A stretch of 64,000 nt of DNA. It comes from Branchinecta lynchi. Taxonomy: Eukaryota > Arthropoda > Branchiopoda > Anostraca > Branchinectidae. Position numbers and translations under genes: made by a program. This document shows positions 20,444-32,844 of this stretch, piece after piece. The stretch lies in contig JAKZAP010000011.1 of NCBI GenBank assembly GCA_023053575.1, positions 1,922,001-1,986,000 of the forward strand, in the 5' to 3' direction. Under the pieces are notes generated by a model. It saw nothing but the letters and a program-made list of their open reading frames with translations, was not told the origin of the DNA and did no database searches. How positions within the stretch are numbered: position 1 is the first letter of the stretch; each line of letters opens with the position of its first letter.

Positions 20444-20905
20444 AGTTGCGTTTTCGCAGATACCATAGTATCTGATATCGCGGTCTAAACTCGTTATCAC
20501 AGTTACCGTGGTATCTCATACCACGGTCAAAAGGCGTTTTGCAGTTACCGTGGTATCTAGTCAGTTACCGTGGTAACTGGTCAGTTACTGTGATATCTGG
20601 TCAGTTACCGTGGTAACTGGTAACTGATGTCCCGACTGGGTAGCCTAACTGGTCGTGCTATCTGAAAACTCCAACTCCTTTTCATCATCACCAACACAAG
20701 AGCCTACGTTTTTGTCAAGTTGGTGGGAGAGACATTTGAACCTTGTGATGTGACTGGATATCAGTATTTTTTGGGGGATAGTGTTTAAAAACGCAAACTC
20801 GGCAACAGTCGTTTGCGCAAAGCAACCATAGTATCAGATACCACAATCACTACAAAAACGACGAAATGCAAATCCAGTTACCTTGATATCTGCAAAAACA
20901 CAACT
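20444..20905. mobile_element. Family D element, copy 1
   Basis: Begins AGTTGCGTTTTCGCAGATAC and ends GATATCTGCAAAAACACAACT, an inverted pair. The interior is built of GTTACCGTGGTATCT and ATACCACGGT words, including a short tandem of about 21-bp units at 20550-20625. Further copies lie at 29996-30380 and 60311-60839. No coding sequence. Superfamily unassigned. Confidence 0.75.
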
Positions 20906-22339
20906 ATAGACTGGAATCCGGGAACCAATTGTTATTTCTACTGTCTCTGTGACTGAAACCAAGAAACTCTCGACCTCCAGTCTGACACTTTTAAAGGACC
21001 CCCCCCCCCCCTCGAACTATTTACTCTTCAACTTAAAGTATCTTAAAATGTTTGAATACTGTGGTTTTAACAAATAACCTACGGTTTTGGCTGTTTATAT
21101 CCTTTTCCGAGACCCGTTGAAAGCAGGCGAAAACAGGGAAAAAATTTACATTACCGGTCTTTCTGATGGAAAAACTTCTCGCAGACAACCGTCGACAGCG
21201 TGATACACATCAAAGGCAGCAAAACACAGAAAGTGAAAAAATCAGCGTGGCTCTGTTAGAGGGGTTAGAATGTACCATACGAAACTGGGGTCTCCGGCTT
21301 TAGAAATATATGGAGTCAGGGGGGCACAGGTATTAAAATCTTCGACATCTAGCCGGGTGGGGGTGGCTGGTTTGGTCCGAAAATTGTGGATTTAATCCGG
21401 GGTGGGTCCTTTCAAAGTTAAAAAATTTGGGATTTTATACCTTGATAAATAGGGTGGGTGGTTTGTCAGTTTTATTTTATTTTGGGGACGAGTAACATAT
21501 CATTCGATAGCTCAACACATAAAGACTGAATAGGTGATGTAGAAAATAGTCGTCGAGATGGTTTTAAGCCGATATAGAACCCTGAAGATTTTTTGTGCGT
21601 ACAGTATAGGAGCAAGTTCATTTTCTGAAAGGACTACTATTCCAGATTTAGGTTTCCGATGCGCTGTGAAAAATTTTCCGGTGCTTATGAAAATTTTCCG
21701 GTGATTACATTTAAGCGACTGTCTTTCAACTTATATCTGTGCCCAAAAACAAATTTTATCTTCCGGCATACTCGAGTGCGGGAAGTTCTTCCCACGAAAT
21801 GCTGCCGCATTTTCTTTCTTCCTTTTCGCGTATAGTATAAAGGCAAGCCCAATTTAGTTTTCGGAACCACTGTGATAGGTCCTCTCGAAAACGTGACACA
21901 AGACCCCTTACCACCGGACGCTTCTGACAAACGAAAACAGGACCCCAGGAAAACAAAAACTGGACCGATCTGGATAACCAAAGAGGACCCCTTGTAAACC
22001 ATAGACATAAATCCATAATACGGGCAACGGAATGAGACCCATAATTTACGAAAAAAGGACCTTTTTTCTTTGTGGAAAAACAGTATGAGCGAATAAAAAA
22101 GTAGTTCCTGGTTGTGTCTTTTGCTGATCCAAACACTGTCGGGAGGGGGTCTAAATTTGTGTGAACAGCAGGTTAAGCCAGGTACCAGATTGAGTCGCCG
22201 GATCTCACCGAACTTGGGAAGTTACAGCTACGGCCGTAATTCTGCCTTTTGATGGTTCACACCCAATTGGACCCCCACATGGAGCTCTGGCAGCACATCA
22301 CTTGGTGGTGTAATGGCGTGCAGACAAAATTAAGGTGAT
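20906..22339. other. No gene; G-rich repeat shared with 27985-28115
   Basis: AAAATTGTGGATTT beside GGGTGGGTGG-type sequence at 21345-21480 recurs at 27990-28115. Overlapping minus frames of 107 and 126 residues (21685-22136) read repeated GACCCC/GGACCG words and look like repeat artefacts. Confidence 0.4.
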
Positions 22340-22690
22340 GTGACTCGGTTCTTCAAAATGCACTCCGATCCCTCCAGTCTGAGCGTGTCACAATATATCC
22401 GGTCCCGCTCGTGACCCCCCCCCCCCCCCCGCCCCGACAGTTGTCGCATTCGGTCTGTGTCACCGAATAGAACACCTGTGACATGTCATCTTGTCAGTTA
22501 TCAAGTTATTTCCGGATCCGATCACCCGCTCGAAAGTGATGTATGCACAAGATTCTGAATTTCCTTCCCTCCACTCCCCCCAAGATTTTCGGATCGGGCA
22601 GATGACTATTTCCAAGTTAATCTTGTCGGGTCCCTAATTCTCCAGTCTAGTATCACCATTCTAGCCCATCTGGGCGCACCCTAACCCTTT
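22340..22690. mobile_element. Diverged family A fragment
   Basis: CACTCCGATCCCTCCAGTCT, GATCCGATCACCCGCTCGAA, GATTTTCGGATCGGGCAGAT and CTATTTCCAAGTTAATC follow family A core order with a C-tract at 22417-22430. Confidence 0.65.
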
Positions 22691-23049
22691 CGAACCCGAA
22701 TTATTTTGCTTTGAGCTAAAAATTATTTTCCAACGGATTTTGAGTGTTGAGGGGTTCACTAAGAACTTGTGTAAGCTTCATTCACTTACGTCAACGGATT
22801 CTTAGAAATCTAGGGGTTTGTCAACTGACATGGCTGGGCATTAAGAGTAAAAACCAAGCCTCTGTCAGATGACGTACTGAGGTCTTGAGGTCACAGCTTT
22901 GATAATCGTGTCATGGTAGAAAACAAAGGAAATTTACACAAAATGGAAGTTTACTGACAGTGGTACATTTATTGAGGTAAAGGACAACATCCCACTTTGA
23001 GCACTTGATACTTGATCCCTATTCTGGTCGTTTTTTAACCTTTTTCGTA

Positions 23050-24630
23050 CCCGAAGACTGCTTCCCAGGCCGTTAGTGTGGGTCTGGAAGTGATTCAATT
23101 TATCACGTATTATGTTTTCGTTTCTCTAAGTTGGCGCTGATGTTGCCGCTGACGTAGCAGGTAACTAGATCGCGTTTCGTTGTGACTACTGATATCATTT
23201 CTGCATGGTCGACCACACCGTCCTAACACTCGTAACGGAGTACCTTCATAGTCATAGTGGATCAAGACTTCGGCTATGTTATTTCGGAACTTGAAAAGAG
23301 AGACGGGCTCGTAGGAACGATATCAATGCTCGAAACATCAGTGCTCAGTCCACGAATTACCAGAAACGGATGCAGTCAACGTGAATGAAGTGAAAGAAGG
23401 TGTCAATGTCCGTTTTCTGGCTTTCGTTTCGATGATGTACGACTCGAATTAGGTAATCGAATCGCTGACATTCCCCGTGTTACGCTTGTAGTCTTCAATG
23501 ACATCAAGACGTTGACCTTCGATATACGTTTTCTTCTTACTGCTCCAGCGTCTTACAACTTCCCTTGGCCAGCTCCACCAGTATTTGAAGCCAGAGTGAA
23601 TATGCTACTGTAGTAGCTAATCCCCCGACTCGCAAATCTTATTCCATGCACCTCTCCATTTCTTCTTCAGCTCTACACCATCTGCGTATTTTCGAAGAGT
23701 TCGGTGAGTGAACTCACCACCGTTTGAAGCTCGAGTGAATACGCTATTGTCGTACCTGCGAACTAAGCCGATATGACTCGCACCTCCCATCCCATGCACT
23801 CCTCCGTTTCTTCCACAGCTCTTTTTCTTCTATCAGTTTTGCTTTACCAAGCCTGTCTTTCGTATTATACCAGCTGCACCAAGAACGTGTGCGTGTTTTC
23901 GATGACGTCGGTGAGTGAACTCGCCGAAGTTGTACTGACTCACCACAGCTTCGGTGGGGAAGAATATAGAAGTAAATATTCTTCTCTATTTGTTCGACAA
24001 GCCTGGGGACCAGAGCATCTTCTACAGTTCCATTCCTACTCCAGCTTCTTTACGAGCTTCACCGGTGTGGGTTGTTTTTCCTTGGTAAACCGCAAAAGCC
24101 ATGCGTAATCTAGACGCATCACAGGGGATAGGATTCTACATGCCACAAGGGCGAGGGTTTTATCGAATATATTCTTTCATCTTCGTCTTCCTTTTGAAGG
24201 AAATGATCTGCTCATCAATGCTGATACTCAGTTCTTTCAACAGCTCTAGGAATTTGTACGAACTTGGACCGTTCGGACTTTGTTTTGGAGTTCAGTTCCT
24301 GCTGCAAATCTCGTTCCACTTCCTCCAAAAAGTTGCCACCCAGGAAAACCACTATCGTCGTCCGCTTCGCAGCCTTCTTCTGGGATCCAGTCATCTTCTT
24401 GGTCGCTATACGACGAGTCAGAAACGTCCAAATCGTCACCCAAACAGAGAAAAACGTCAGCCAAGATTCTAAGCTTCTTGCAACCAGAAATATGTCCCCG
24501 TTGAAGCCTTGTCGGGTTCGAGCACCCCAATTCTAGCTCATCTACATCCATCAGAAAGAAGTTGGCTTTTCCATTAATGTGAACATAAACTTGAATTGGA
24601 AGATATCGTAGATTAGAATTTAGGCCCACC
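23050..24630 (-). pseudogene. piggyBac-type DDE transposase pseudogene
   Basis: Minus strand. The N-terminal part (24629-24246) is acidic (DDLDVSDSSYSDQEDDWIPE), as in PGBD-type transposases. Next comes SISIDEQIISFKRKTK followed by KMKEYIR, matching the piggyBac 'lSvDEqmipFKGrs.lkqYmp' catalytic segment (24150-24270). Then AFAVYQGKT near 24060-24095, equivalent to 'f.vYtGk'. Further on, EVVRRWSSKKKTYIE and RLDVIEDYKRNTGNV (23455-23560) correspond to 'v.Rwd.k.k.y..vprP.vv..YNk.MGGvD', but the MGGVD aspartate box is degraded. Stops and frameshifts separate the segments. The region between the acidic N-terminus and the first catalytic D is missing, so several hundred bases were deleted. It cannot be functional. 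Weak C-terminal homology fades towards 23050. Confidence 0.8.
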
Positions 24631-24871
24631 CATCAGTGTCTCAAAAGTGCGATCATAGCCTATAAGTACTAATGTCAGCAGTCTTCATAGAAGCCGCATT
24701 CTGTCATTTGACGACACCCTCAATTCTACCTGTCTGTCCTGGGTCTGTCAATTGCCATGGTAGATGTTTCAAAAATTCCCACGGCAAACCTATTGGAGAT
24801 TACGGTCCAGCTATAGTCTTGATGGTTATTACTAAAACCTATTATGAGGAACAAGCAAAAAGAACAAGAGC

Positions 24872-27493
24872 TACGAGCTCATATGGCACTTGTACGAGTA
24901 GGCTGTACAAGAAAGTAGATGAGAACGTCACAAAATACACCCGCCATCCAAAAATGCGGTTCGGAAATAGAAATAGGATATTTAGTTTCACTCATTTCTG
25001 AGCAGTTCCGGCATCGTCTCGATTGTCTGTAGCAAATGCACATGACTGTTCAAACTTTCATCCCAATAAATCCATTTGTTTGATCCCTAGACGTGCTACA
25101 CGATTTCCGGTACCCACTCTATCTCGACCTACCGTGGCCGAATCTGGTTTGGAATATAAAAAAACGTTGTCGGAGCCGGTTCGGGCCCAATCTCTTAATT
25201 CCCTGTTCCTGTCCATCAAGTTTTACTGAAATTGGAGCTTAGCCTATCTGCAAGTTTCCAGTACCCCCCCCCCCCCTACCTTGGCGGAATTCGGCCCGGA
25301 CGCCAAATAACAAATCTAGGCCGCATAAACTCGGCACTGTCGAATTTGCATCTCATTCGGTCCATCCGTTTGGTTGTTGTGCATGTCAAAAGTCCCCCCA
25401 CCCCCAATTCCCCTAATCGTGGTCGCATATGGTTCGAACGCATGTTTTACATGTCCAGGCCATCGATTCGTATCACCCACAAAGTTTCACTCGAATCAGA
25501 CCACTCGTTTGCAATTTATAGAAGTCAATTTCCATATTTCTCTTCTCGTGCTCCCCAAAAAATGCTCGGATCTAGGAACGGAAGTTTCCGGGGGTATGTT
25601 GTGTCAGGTTCTTAAGTCAAGAAAATTCGGGTCGCTAATATGCCTGCAAAGTTTCGTTGTCGTTTTACATCTGGAACTATTGTAACTCACGACTACCGGA
25701 ATTCCAGGAAACCCCTCCAACTCCCCCCACAGAGCCCCGAAACCATCTGGCTCCTTCAATTTCATCTAGGCCCAATGCTTGTTCCATCCATTAAGTTTCG
25801 TCCCAATCCTTCTGCTTTTAGAGTTTCTCGAGTTCCCCCCCCCCTCCATCCCCACAGGTATCGGACCCGACCCGGACGTGACACTGAACGTCCGAGGCGA
25901 TAGCTCACCAGACAAGTTTCATTCAAATCCGATCACCCGTTCAAAAGTTATGCACGCCACTAGATTCCGGACTCCCCATCCACCCACTCCCCCCACGATG
26001 GTCGGGTCGGGGAAACGGCTGTTCTCAAGTCAATATGTTCGGATCCCTGACATACCTGCCAAGTTTCATCGCCCTAGGACATCAGGAAGTATGCCGAACT
26101 CGCGGGATCGCTAGAAATCCGGACCCGACCCCAACTTCCCCCACAGTGCCCTGATCCGGTCCGGTTATGTCAATGACGTGTCTAGGACTTGTGCTAGTTT
26201 TTCCCACCAAGTTTCATCCCGATCCCTCCACTCTAAGCGTTTCTCAAAATTTCCGGTTCCCTCCTCCAACTCCCCCCAGTGTCATCGGATCCGGCCCGGA
26301 TTTAAAGTGAGATGTCTGAGACACGAGGTCATCCTAAATATAAAATTTCATCAAGATCCGATCACCCGTTCAAAAGTTATACACGCCACTAGATTCCGGA
26401 CTCCCCATCCATCCACTCCCCCCAGTATGGTCGGATTGGGGAAACGGCTGTTCTCAAGTGAGCCTGTTCGGGTCCCTGACATACCTGCCAAGTTTCATCG
26501 CCCTAGCACATCATGAAGTATGCCGAACTCGCGGGATCGCTAGAAATCCGGACCCCCCCCCCCAACTCCCCCAGAGTGCCTGGATCTGGTCCGCTTATAT
26601 CAATGACGTATCTAGGACTTGTGCTTGTTCTTCCCACCAAGTTTCATCCCAATCCCTCCACTCTAAGCGTTTCTCAAGATTTCCGGTTCCCTCCTCCAAC
26701 TCCCCCCAGTGTCATCGGATCCGGTCCGGATTTATAGTGGGACGTCTGAGACACGAGGTCATCTTAAATATAAAATTTCATCAAGATCCGATGACTTGTT
26801 CGCAAGATAAAAATACCTCAAATTTTGGCTTACCCCTCCCTCCACTCCCCCCCCCCCCCAGATGGTCGAATCGGGGAATTGACGATTTCCTATTTAATCT
26901 GGTCGGGTCCCAGAGATGCCTGTCAATTTCCATCGTCCCAGCACATCAGGAAGCACGGAACTCGCGGGATCACTACAAATTCGGACTTCTCCCCCCCCAA
27001 CTCCTCCAAAGTGATCGGATCCGTTCCGGTTATATCAGCTATGTATCTAGGACTTGTGCTTGTACTTTCCACCAAGTTTCATCCGGATCCCTCCACTCTA
27101 AGTATTTTTCAAGATTTCCGGTTTCCCCCTCCAACTCCCCCCAATGTCACCGGATCCGGTTTGGATTTAAAATGGAGGGTCTGAGACACGAGTTCCTTCC
27201 ATATATCAAGTTTCATTAAGATCCGATAACCCGTTCGTAAGCTAAAAATATCTCATTTTTCCTCATTTTTCCGGATTCCCCCTCCCTCCACTCCCCTCCA
27301 GATGGTCGGATCGGGGAAGCGAGTATTTCTAATTTAATCTGGTCCAGTTCCTGATATGCCTGCCAAGTTTCATCGTCCTAGCTGATCTGGAAGTGCCCGA
27401 ACTAGCAAAACCGGGACCGACAGACCGACAGACCGACTGACGGACAGAAATTACAATCGCTATATGGCACTTGAGTAAGCTCAAGTGCCATAA
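24872..27493. mobile_element. Family A element, full-length 2.6-kb copy
   Basis: Begins CAAGAGCTACGAGCTC followed by ATATGGCACTTGTACGAG, and ends with the hairpin ATGGCACTTGAG..CTCAAGTGCCAT. Core units are more diverged than in the 4.2-kb copy and contain several C-tracts (25264-25275, 26553-26563, 26848-26860). Frames of 74 to 253 residues inside are rich in P and S because of CCAACTCCCCCC words and are not genes. Confidence 0.8.
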
Positions 27494-28164
27494 AAAAACT
27501 AAAACTCTGTACTCTTCCTGTATTTGTAATTACAAATTACCCCCCTTTTTACCCCCACGAGACCCCTTTCTTTCAAGCTCTGCCTACCCCTGGAGTTGTT
27601 ATCGTGAATGAACGAACGATACCTCGATCGAACCGTAAAGACCTCTAGTTTTCCAATCAGGGTTCACATGTGGTGATTTCAATGCCAGACAGCAGCTAAG
27701 TAACGGAAAAGAATGGATTGGCAAATGACGGCGATAGGGTGGAAAGGGCTAACTCGCGATTACCGGGAAATCCCCTTCAACTCTCCCCACAGTGCACTGA
27801 ATCGGTCATGTTCCGTCCTCAATGTGTCTAAGAGTTGAGTGTGTTGGATTCAGTTCCTTGGTGTAGCACTCTCGTACTGGAGATAAGGCAGCTTCTTTTA
27901 CTTCTATTTTTGCTGAGAACGTCGCAATTATCGAAATATCGGCATGATACTGTACGTAAACTTGTCCTTTTTTTTTTTTTTTTAGTCCGGGGGTGGTGGG
28001 GTGGGTAGTTTGGAACTAAAATTGTGGATTTTTTCCCAGGGGTGGGGGGGGGGGGGTCCCAAACAAAAAAACAGATTTTTTACCCTGTGGTCGGGGGTGG
28101 TGTGGGTCCTTTTCTTGAAAGTTGACTGATTTTAGGCTAGATATCAGTAGATTTCATAATTGTG
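27494..28164. other. No gene; possible LINE endonuclease scrap and G-rich repeat
   Basis: CGDFNARQQLSNGKEW can be read at about 27668-27715; GDFNA is a hallmark of LINE AP endonucleases, but the open stretch is short. 27985-28115 is the G-rich repeat also seen at 21345. Confidence 0.35.
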
Positions 28165-29275
28165 CCCCCCTGTATGGAGTGATTCTAGAAGTACGTTGCG
28201 TTAGTATTATAGATAAGCCAGATCCTTTAACGGTTGAGCTAACCTTCAGTGTTACCTTGGTGTTACTTTGGGACTTTGCAATCATCTATTTCAGTAGTCA
28301 ACTTAAAAAAATTAAATTTTCGAGTTTAACCAAATTTCCGGGTCTTGGCAAATTTTGGTGGAATCACTTGTCTGCCAAGAAAATAAAATTCAGAAACGGA
28401 TTCGTCGCGTGGTCTTATCCCCGATACAAACCTCTAATCAAGTTCAAACTTTTTAATTCATTCGACTTGGGAAGGAACTTTTATTTTTACCAGATTTACA
28501 GTTGGCCGGATTTCGGGCAAAATATTTGCCAAGCGAGAAAACCGTTTTAGAACTGCATTAGCATGTCTTCTGACTCCTCACCCTACATCGACTATAACAA
28601 GACCAAAGGTTCGATGGGATCCCAAAAATTTTAATATTTGCTACCTACAATTCGGTCTTGATATTCGGTCTTCAACAGACTTCTTAAGCATTTTTACTTT
28701 TAACATTTAAAAACAGGTTAAGGCCAATGGTAATAATTGGAGAAGACCAAGTTCCTATTTGAGAGTGCAAACCGGGTACGCCAGCCGAATTTACAAGTTC
28801 AGATATATTCAGATATCCGTTTTGCGCTGTCAAATATTCAAATATGGATTCAGCAGTTGGTTTACCCTATACCCTACTTCGTATCTCCTTCCTTACTTAC
28901 TTCTGCCCAACTTCCGATTTCGGCCGGATTCCGGATGAACCACTTGTCTGGCAAAGTACTAAAGCTCAAAAACGAATTCACAATGTCTCCTTACCCCTAC
29001 ATCCAACCTTTAATCAACTTCAGATTAAACTTTTACTTTTAACAAAATTTCCGGTTTCAGCCGGATTCCGAGCGATCTATACATCCCGTGAGAAAATGAT
29101 TGTCATCAGCATGTTTTCTTACCTGCAAATCGAACATCTTATCAAATTTAAATAAAACTTTTACTTTTAACAAATTCTTCGGTTTTGGCCCTAAATGAAC
29201 TATCTCAATAGCTTTCAAAAAATATTTTTGTTGCCCCTTAATTTGAAACTCCTCCCCCACCCTCAAATATAGTCA
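28165..29275 (-). mobile_element. Family B fragments, minus orientation
   Basis: ATAACAAGACCAAAGGTTCG and GGGATCCCAAAAATT (28590-28635) are the complement of the family B right end. The units at 28900-29270 (CCGGATTCCGGATGAACCAC, AATCAACTTCAGATTAAAC) are family B sub-repeats ending in CCCTCAAATATAG. Confidence 0.7.
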
Positions 29276-29384
29276 CTGGGACAACTGGGACACAATAAGG
29301 TCACTGTGACAACGTTGGGGAGGAAACAAGCTCGTCTGCAATAATTAACTAAGGCTTCTATCGTCATAAGCATCCCTTTCGGGG

Positions 29385-29651
29385 CAGAGGCGTTACTAGC
29401 CAAAGTGTTTTTGCAGAAAAACGACTGTTTTCAACAAAAAAATTATAGTTTTGAAAAAAGTCGACTGATTTTCAGGAAAAACGACTGTTTTGATAAAAAA
29501 AAATAAACTGATTTCAGAAAAGCCGACTGTTTTCATAAAAAAAATCAACTATTTTCACGAAAAATCGCGCCGACTCGGTAATTTTTTACCGACTGTTCGA
29601 CAACACTTTTTTGGGGGGGGCGCCCCACTCCCCCCGGTCGTGACGCCCCTG
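29385..29651. mobile_element. hAT MITE related to the 11.6-kb copy, opposite orientation
   Basis: CAGAGGCGTTACTAGCC at left and GTCGTGACGCCCCTG at right match the right and left ends of 11578-11920 in reverse, with the same AAAACGACTGTTTT interior words and G/C tracts. Flanking octamers (TTTCGGGG, CTTTGTGG) no longer match. Confidence 0.8.
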
Positions 29652-29927
29652 CTTTGTGGAACCTTAGCCCACGGGAGATGGTTTCCGTGAGTTAAAATTT
29701 GTAATTGTATTGCATTACCGGAACCCCAGCCGATGGTCAATTGTGTTTGTAAGTTGGTCATAATCAACCAAATAGTGTTTGCTACAGAAACTTATCCCTC
29801 CACATATGGGTTCCGGTAGTTGATTATTTTTCATGTTGCATTCTCTAAGTCAGTTCAAATCACGGAATCCTAGCTCTATGAATTGTTCGTTCGAAATATT
29901 TTGTCCTATTTGGTATTCCATACTCAC

Positions 29928-29987
29928 CCAGCCTTAAGATTCTCTCATTCGACGAATTACCTGATGCGTGGGTTTTCATTTCTGCTT
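29928..29987 (-). CDS. Internal exon of an unrecognised gene (downstream of 30386-30539)
   Basis: Minus-strand 60-bp exon: acceptor AATGTAG, donor GTGAGT. Joined to the exon at 30386-30539 it reads, after a shared glutamate codon, AEMKTHASGNSSNERILRL and a glycine split by the donor. The frame is open and phase compatible (enters phase 1, exits phase 1). A weaker internal donor (ATCAG then GTAATT, 29961) could shorten it. The product is not recognised; it is a hydrophilic, probably helical to disordered segment. The next exon downstream was not found. Confidence 0.6.
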
Positions 29988-29995
29988 CTACATTA

Positions 29996-30380
29996 GCTGC
30001 GTTTTTGCTGATACCATGGTATCTGTTACCACGGTAACTGGATATGCAATTAAGTCGTTTTTGCAGTTATCGTGGTATCTGATACACGGTGCTCTGCAAA
30101 AACGACTATTGCCGAAATTGCACTTTTCGAAGTCATCTCAAAAGAAAAACAGATAACTAAGTGCTAAACTTCTTTCTCACCTATCTGACAAAATTTGATG
30201 AAAGTGAGAAGACTTTTCAAATACCACGACCAGTTACCACGGTCGGACCGTAGTATCTGAATATCTGATACCACGATAACTGCAAAGACGCCTTCTGACC
30301 GTGGTATCAGATACCACTATAACTGCAGAAACGACTTTAGACCGTGGTATCAGATACCATGAGATCTACAAAACGCAACT
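29996..30380. mobile_element. Family D element, copy 2, making up an intron
   Basis: GCTGCGTTTTTGCTGATACC at left, AGATCTACAAAACGCAACT at right, flanked by ATTA on both sides (29992-29995, 30381-30384). Interior words GATACCACGGTAACTGCAAA and CGACCAGTTACCACGG. It fills nearly all of the 398-bp intron between exons 30386-30539 and 29928-29987. Confidence 0.75.
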
Positions 30381-30385
30381 ATTAC

Positions 30386-30539
30386 CTTTGAGTTCGTTGT
30401 AATCTTCTTGGTTCAATGAGGGTATTTTCAAAAGCTTCGGAGTAGTGCTGTCATCTCTTGAGCTTGTCTGGACGATTATTTGTCGAATGGTGTAGATGGC
30501 GTTAAAACCAACCGCCAAAGTGTAATCTCTCAAAGAAAC
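30386..30539 (-). CDS. Internal exon of an unrecognised gene
   Basis: Minus-strand 154-bp exon: acceptor TTTTTAG, donor GTAATA after AAAG. Reading from phase 0 it gives VSLRDYTLAVGFNAIYTIRQ, then IIVQTSSRDDSTTPKLLKIP, then SLNQEDYNELK plus one base. No stops, balanced composition and good splice consensus make this a genuine-looking exon. I do not recognise the family. The first half (DYTLAVGFNAIYTIRQII) looks like an amphipathic helix, the second half is polar. The following intron is a family D transposon. Start and end of the gene were not located. Confidence 0.65.
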
Positions 30540-32827
30540 CTAAAAACAGGAAACAGTCTTTGACAGTCGTAAAGTTACACTTACTATTTATTGATTAAAA
30601 ATAATCAAGGTCGTTTCTCGGTTCGAAGCCATACAAAAACAGAGAGAAAAGAAGAACAAATGGAGAAAACGAAAAAAAAAAATCATGGGTATTTCTGGTT
30701 GAAAAGATGTTATCTCCATGGCAAGTCTTTATCGATTAACTTACGCGCGCGCTTTTCGAAATCAGTTAGTCACACGGTCTTGAGTGGTGAACTGGTAAGT
30801 GAATTCGTTGAATTTTTCTTTTGCTGACGACGTGAAGGAAGCTTGAGCTGTATCTGAGTCTGAGACCCTTTGACGCAAAAGGTGAATGCGGATTCACTTG
30901 GGACATGACATTGTAGGATGGTACCATCTTGAAGCAAAATGCTTGGCAAGAAGTTTCAACTTGGTCTTGGAAATATATGTGCTAACTTACTTACAACGTG
31001 AAATAAAAAGCCAAATTATATTTTCCTGGGTTGAACACCTAACCTCAAATTTCTACGGTCTCGAGCATGGCCTAGAAAGGTAAAGAGGAAAGATCAGTGC
31101 AGTCCTAACTGTCAAGAAAGACACTCTGAATGATGTAGGGACTGTACAGTTTGATTGTAGTATTTTCAGGTTCGAGACTATGTAAATTCGAGGTTGGATA
31201 CCCGTCCTTAATATTCAGTATTCGTGTTGTCAGGAGCATTGTCTATGACCCTATCCTGGCTCAGCTAGCACAAATTGAAAATTATTGCTCTCTTATCATT
31301 TAAAGATGTTTATGAAGAAAGCTGTCTGCATACATCCCCATATGGGATAAAGGAACAACAGACCTTTCCCAACTTTTGAACCATCCAGTAGTAGGTAGTA
31401 GTTGTTTGAACTTTGTTAAATGGCTGGTTGTAATGCAGGATTTGTCTGACCTTGTCTTACCACTTTAGTCTTGAGATAGTGTCTTGACTTCAACAGCTGA
31501 TAATGCCACTTTCAGACTAAAGGCCAGTCGCTTGCTCAGAACTTGAATTTCAGAATAGGAAAATCAGAATAAGAAAAAAAGAACTGAAGACAGAATAACA
31601 GCCATTTTTTTTCCAAGCTTGGTGCCTGGTGGAATAGCCCACCACTGATATTTGAGGATGGATAAAGGTTCAAACCATACTAGACTGCCATCGCTATCAA
31701 GTACTGCTGCTAAATACATATATTCTGACAATGCATAAAACAGACATGTCAGCTATGATGGTAGCTGTCTAGGTCCTCTCATCAGAATTTGTTGGCTACC
31801 TGTGAGGTTGCTTTTGTATGAATTGGCATGGCATGCTTGCTGGGTCAAGCATGGTGGCACTTACTGGGATGCCCTGCATGAGTATTCATAAGCATCTCTT
31901 TGGTATGAATGAGTTTGGTCTCTGTTTAACTTACAGTTCCGAAACCATGTCGGTTGTTGCAAGCTAGTATATTGTTTTCCATTGGAACATTTCAGTTTAG
32001 GTTATGGGACAGCAGTCTATTGCTTAGGCTTTATCCTTATCCTGTGTCTTCAGTCCCTTAAGTATAAATGACAACTACAGGCATGAGAGGTGGAACTCCT
32101 GTGAGATTGTATAGGGATTCTGTTGATTATTTATCTTTTAGTTGTGCTTTTAGTAATCAATGACATTACCAAACAAACTGGGCTAATAAGTATTCTTTCA
32201 GCCCAAACGGACTGCAAATCGGATTTGACTCTGCTAAACAGATATGTCAGCTGAGATATTACCTAGTGACATTTTGGCCATCTGGTGAGGGTCCTCGTCA
32301 GGCTTTAGCAAGAAAACGAACGCGTGAGGTTGCAGTTACCACTTCACTAAAAGAAAACTCAGTAGCCAAGTAGCTACAAATTACTACCCAATGATAAAAA
32401 GTACTACCTGCTCGAAAAGGTTGTAGGCTATCTTCCACTGACCCTATGCTACTGCAAACCAATCAACGTTGATCCTATAAATAAAGCTATCTGAACATGT
32501 GCCAATAAGATTTCACATGCAAAAATATCCATGCGAAGTTTGCCTTACTTTGAGGAAACCTGAATGAAATGTGTCAAGATTTCGGAGCAAAGGAGGAAAT
32601 TCACATCCCAATACTAACATTGGACTGTGTTTGCACGTACTTGAAGGCCTGAGTTGAACATGGGTCACAAATACAGTTTCACTTTCTTGAACCGACTCCG
32701 ATTGGATAAACTCTTTTATTTTGTGTAAAGTGTTTTCGTTTTCAGCCTAAACTGATGGTCGACCTTTGACAAAAGAAAATGACATGGTCAATAAAAACAC
32801 ATCGCCATATCTCCAGTTATTTTCAAG
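30540..32827. other. Long stretch without recognised genes
   Basis: Mostly unique-looking DNA. A diverged copy of the hammerhead-like repeat lies at 32210-32325 (minus strand, CTGACGAGGACCCTC) and a more degraded one at 31740-31800. Frames at 30591-30827 and 30886-31083 show no known motif. Confidence 0.4.
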
Positions 32828-32844
32828 TTGAAAACATTAAAAAA

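Noticed and set aside
26458..27219. 253-residue frame, the longest in the window
   Set aside because: It lies wholly inside family A core units; composition follows the CCAACTCCCCCC repeat and neighbouring frames stay open too.
27668..27760. GDFNAR word as a LINE endonuclease
   Set aside because: Only about 16 residues read through and the neighbouring sequence belongs to family A; chance cannot be excluded.
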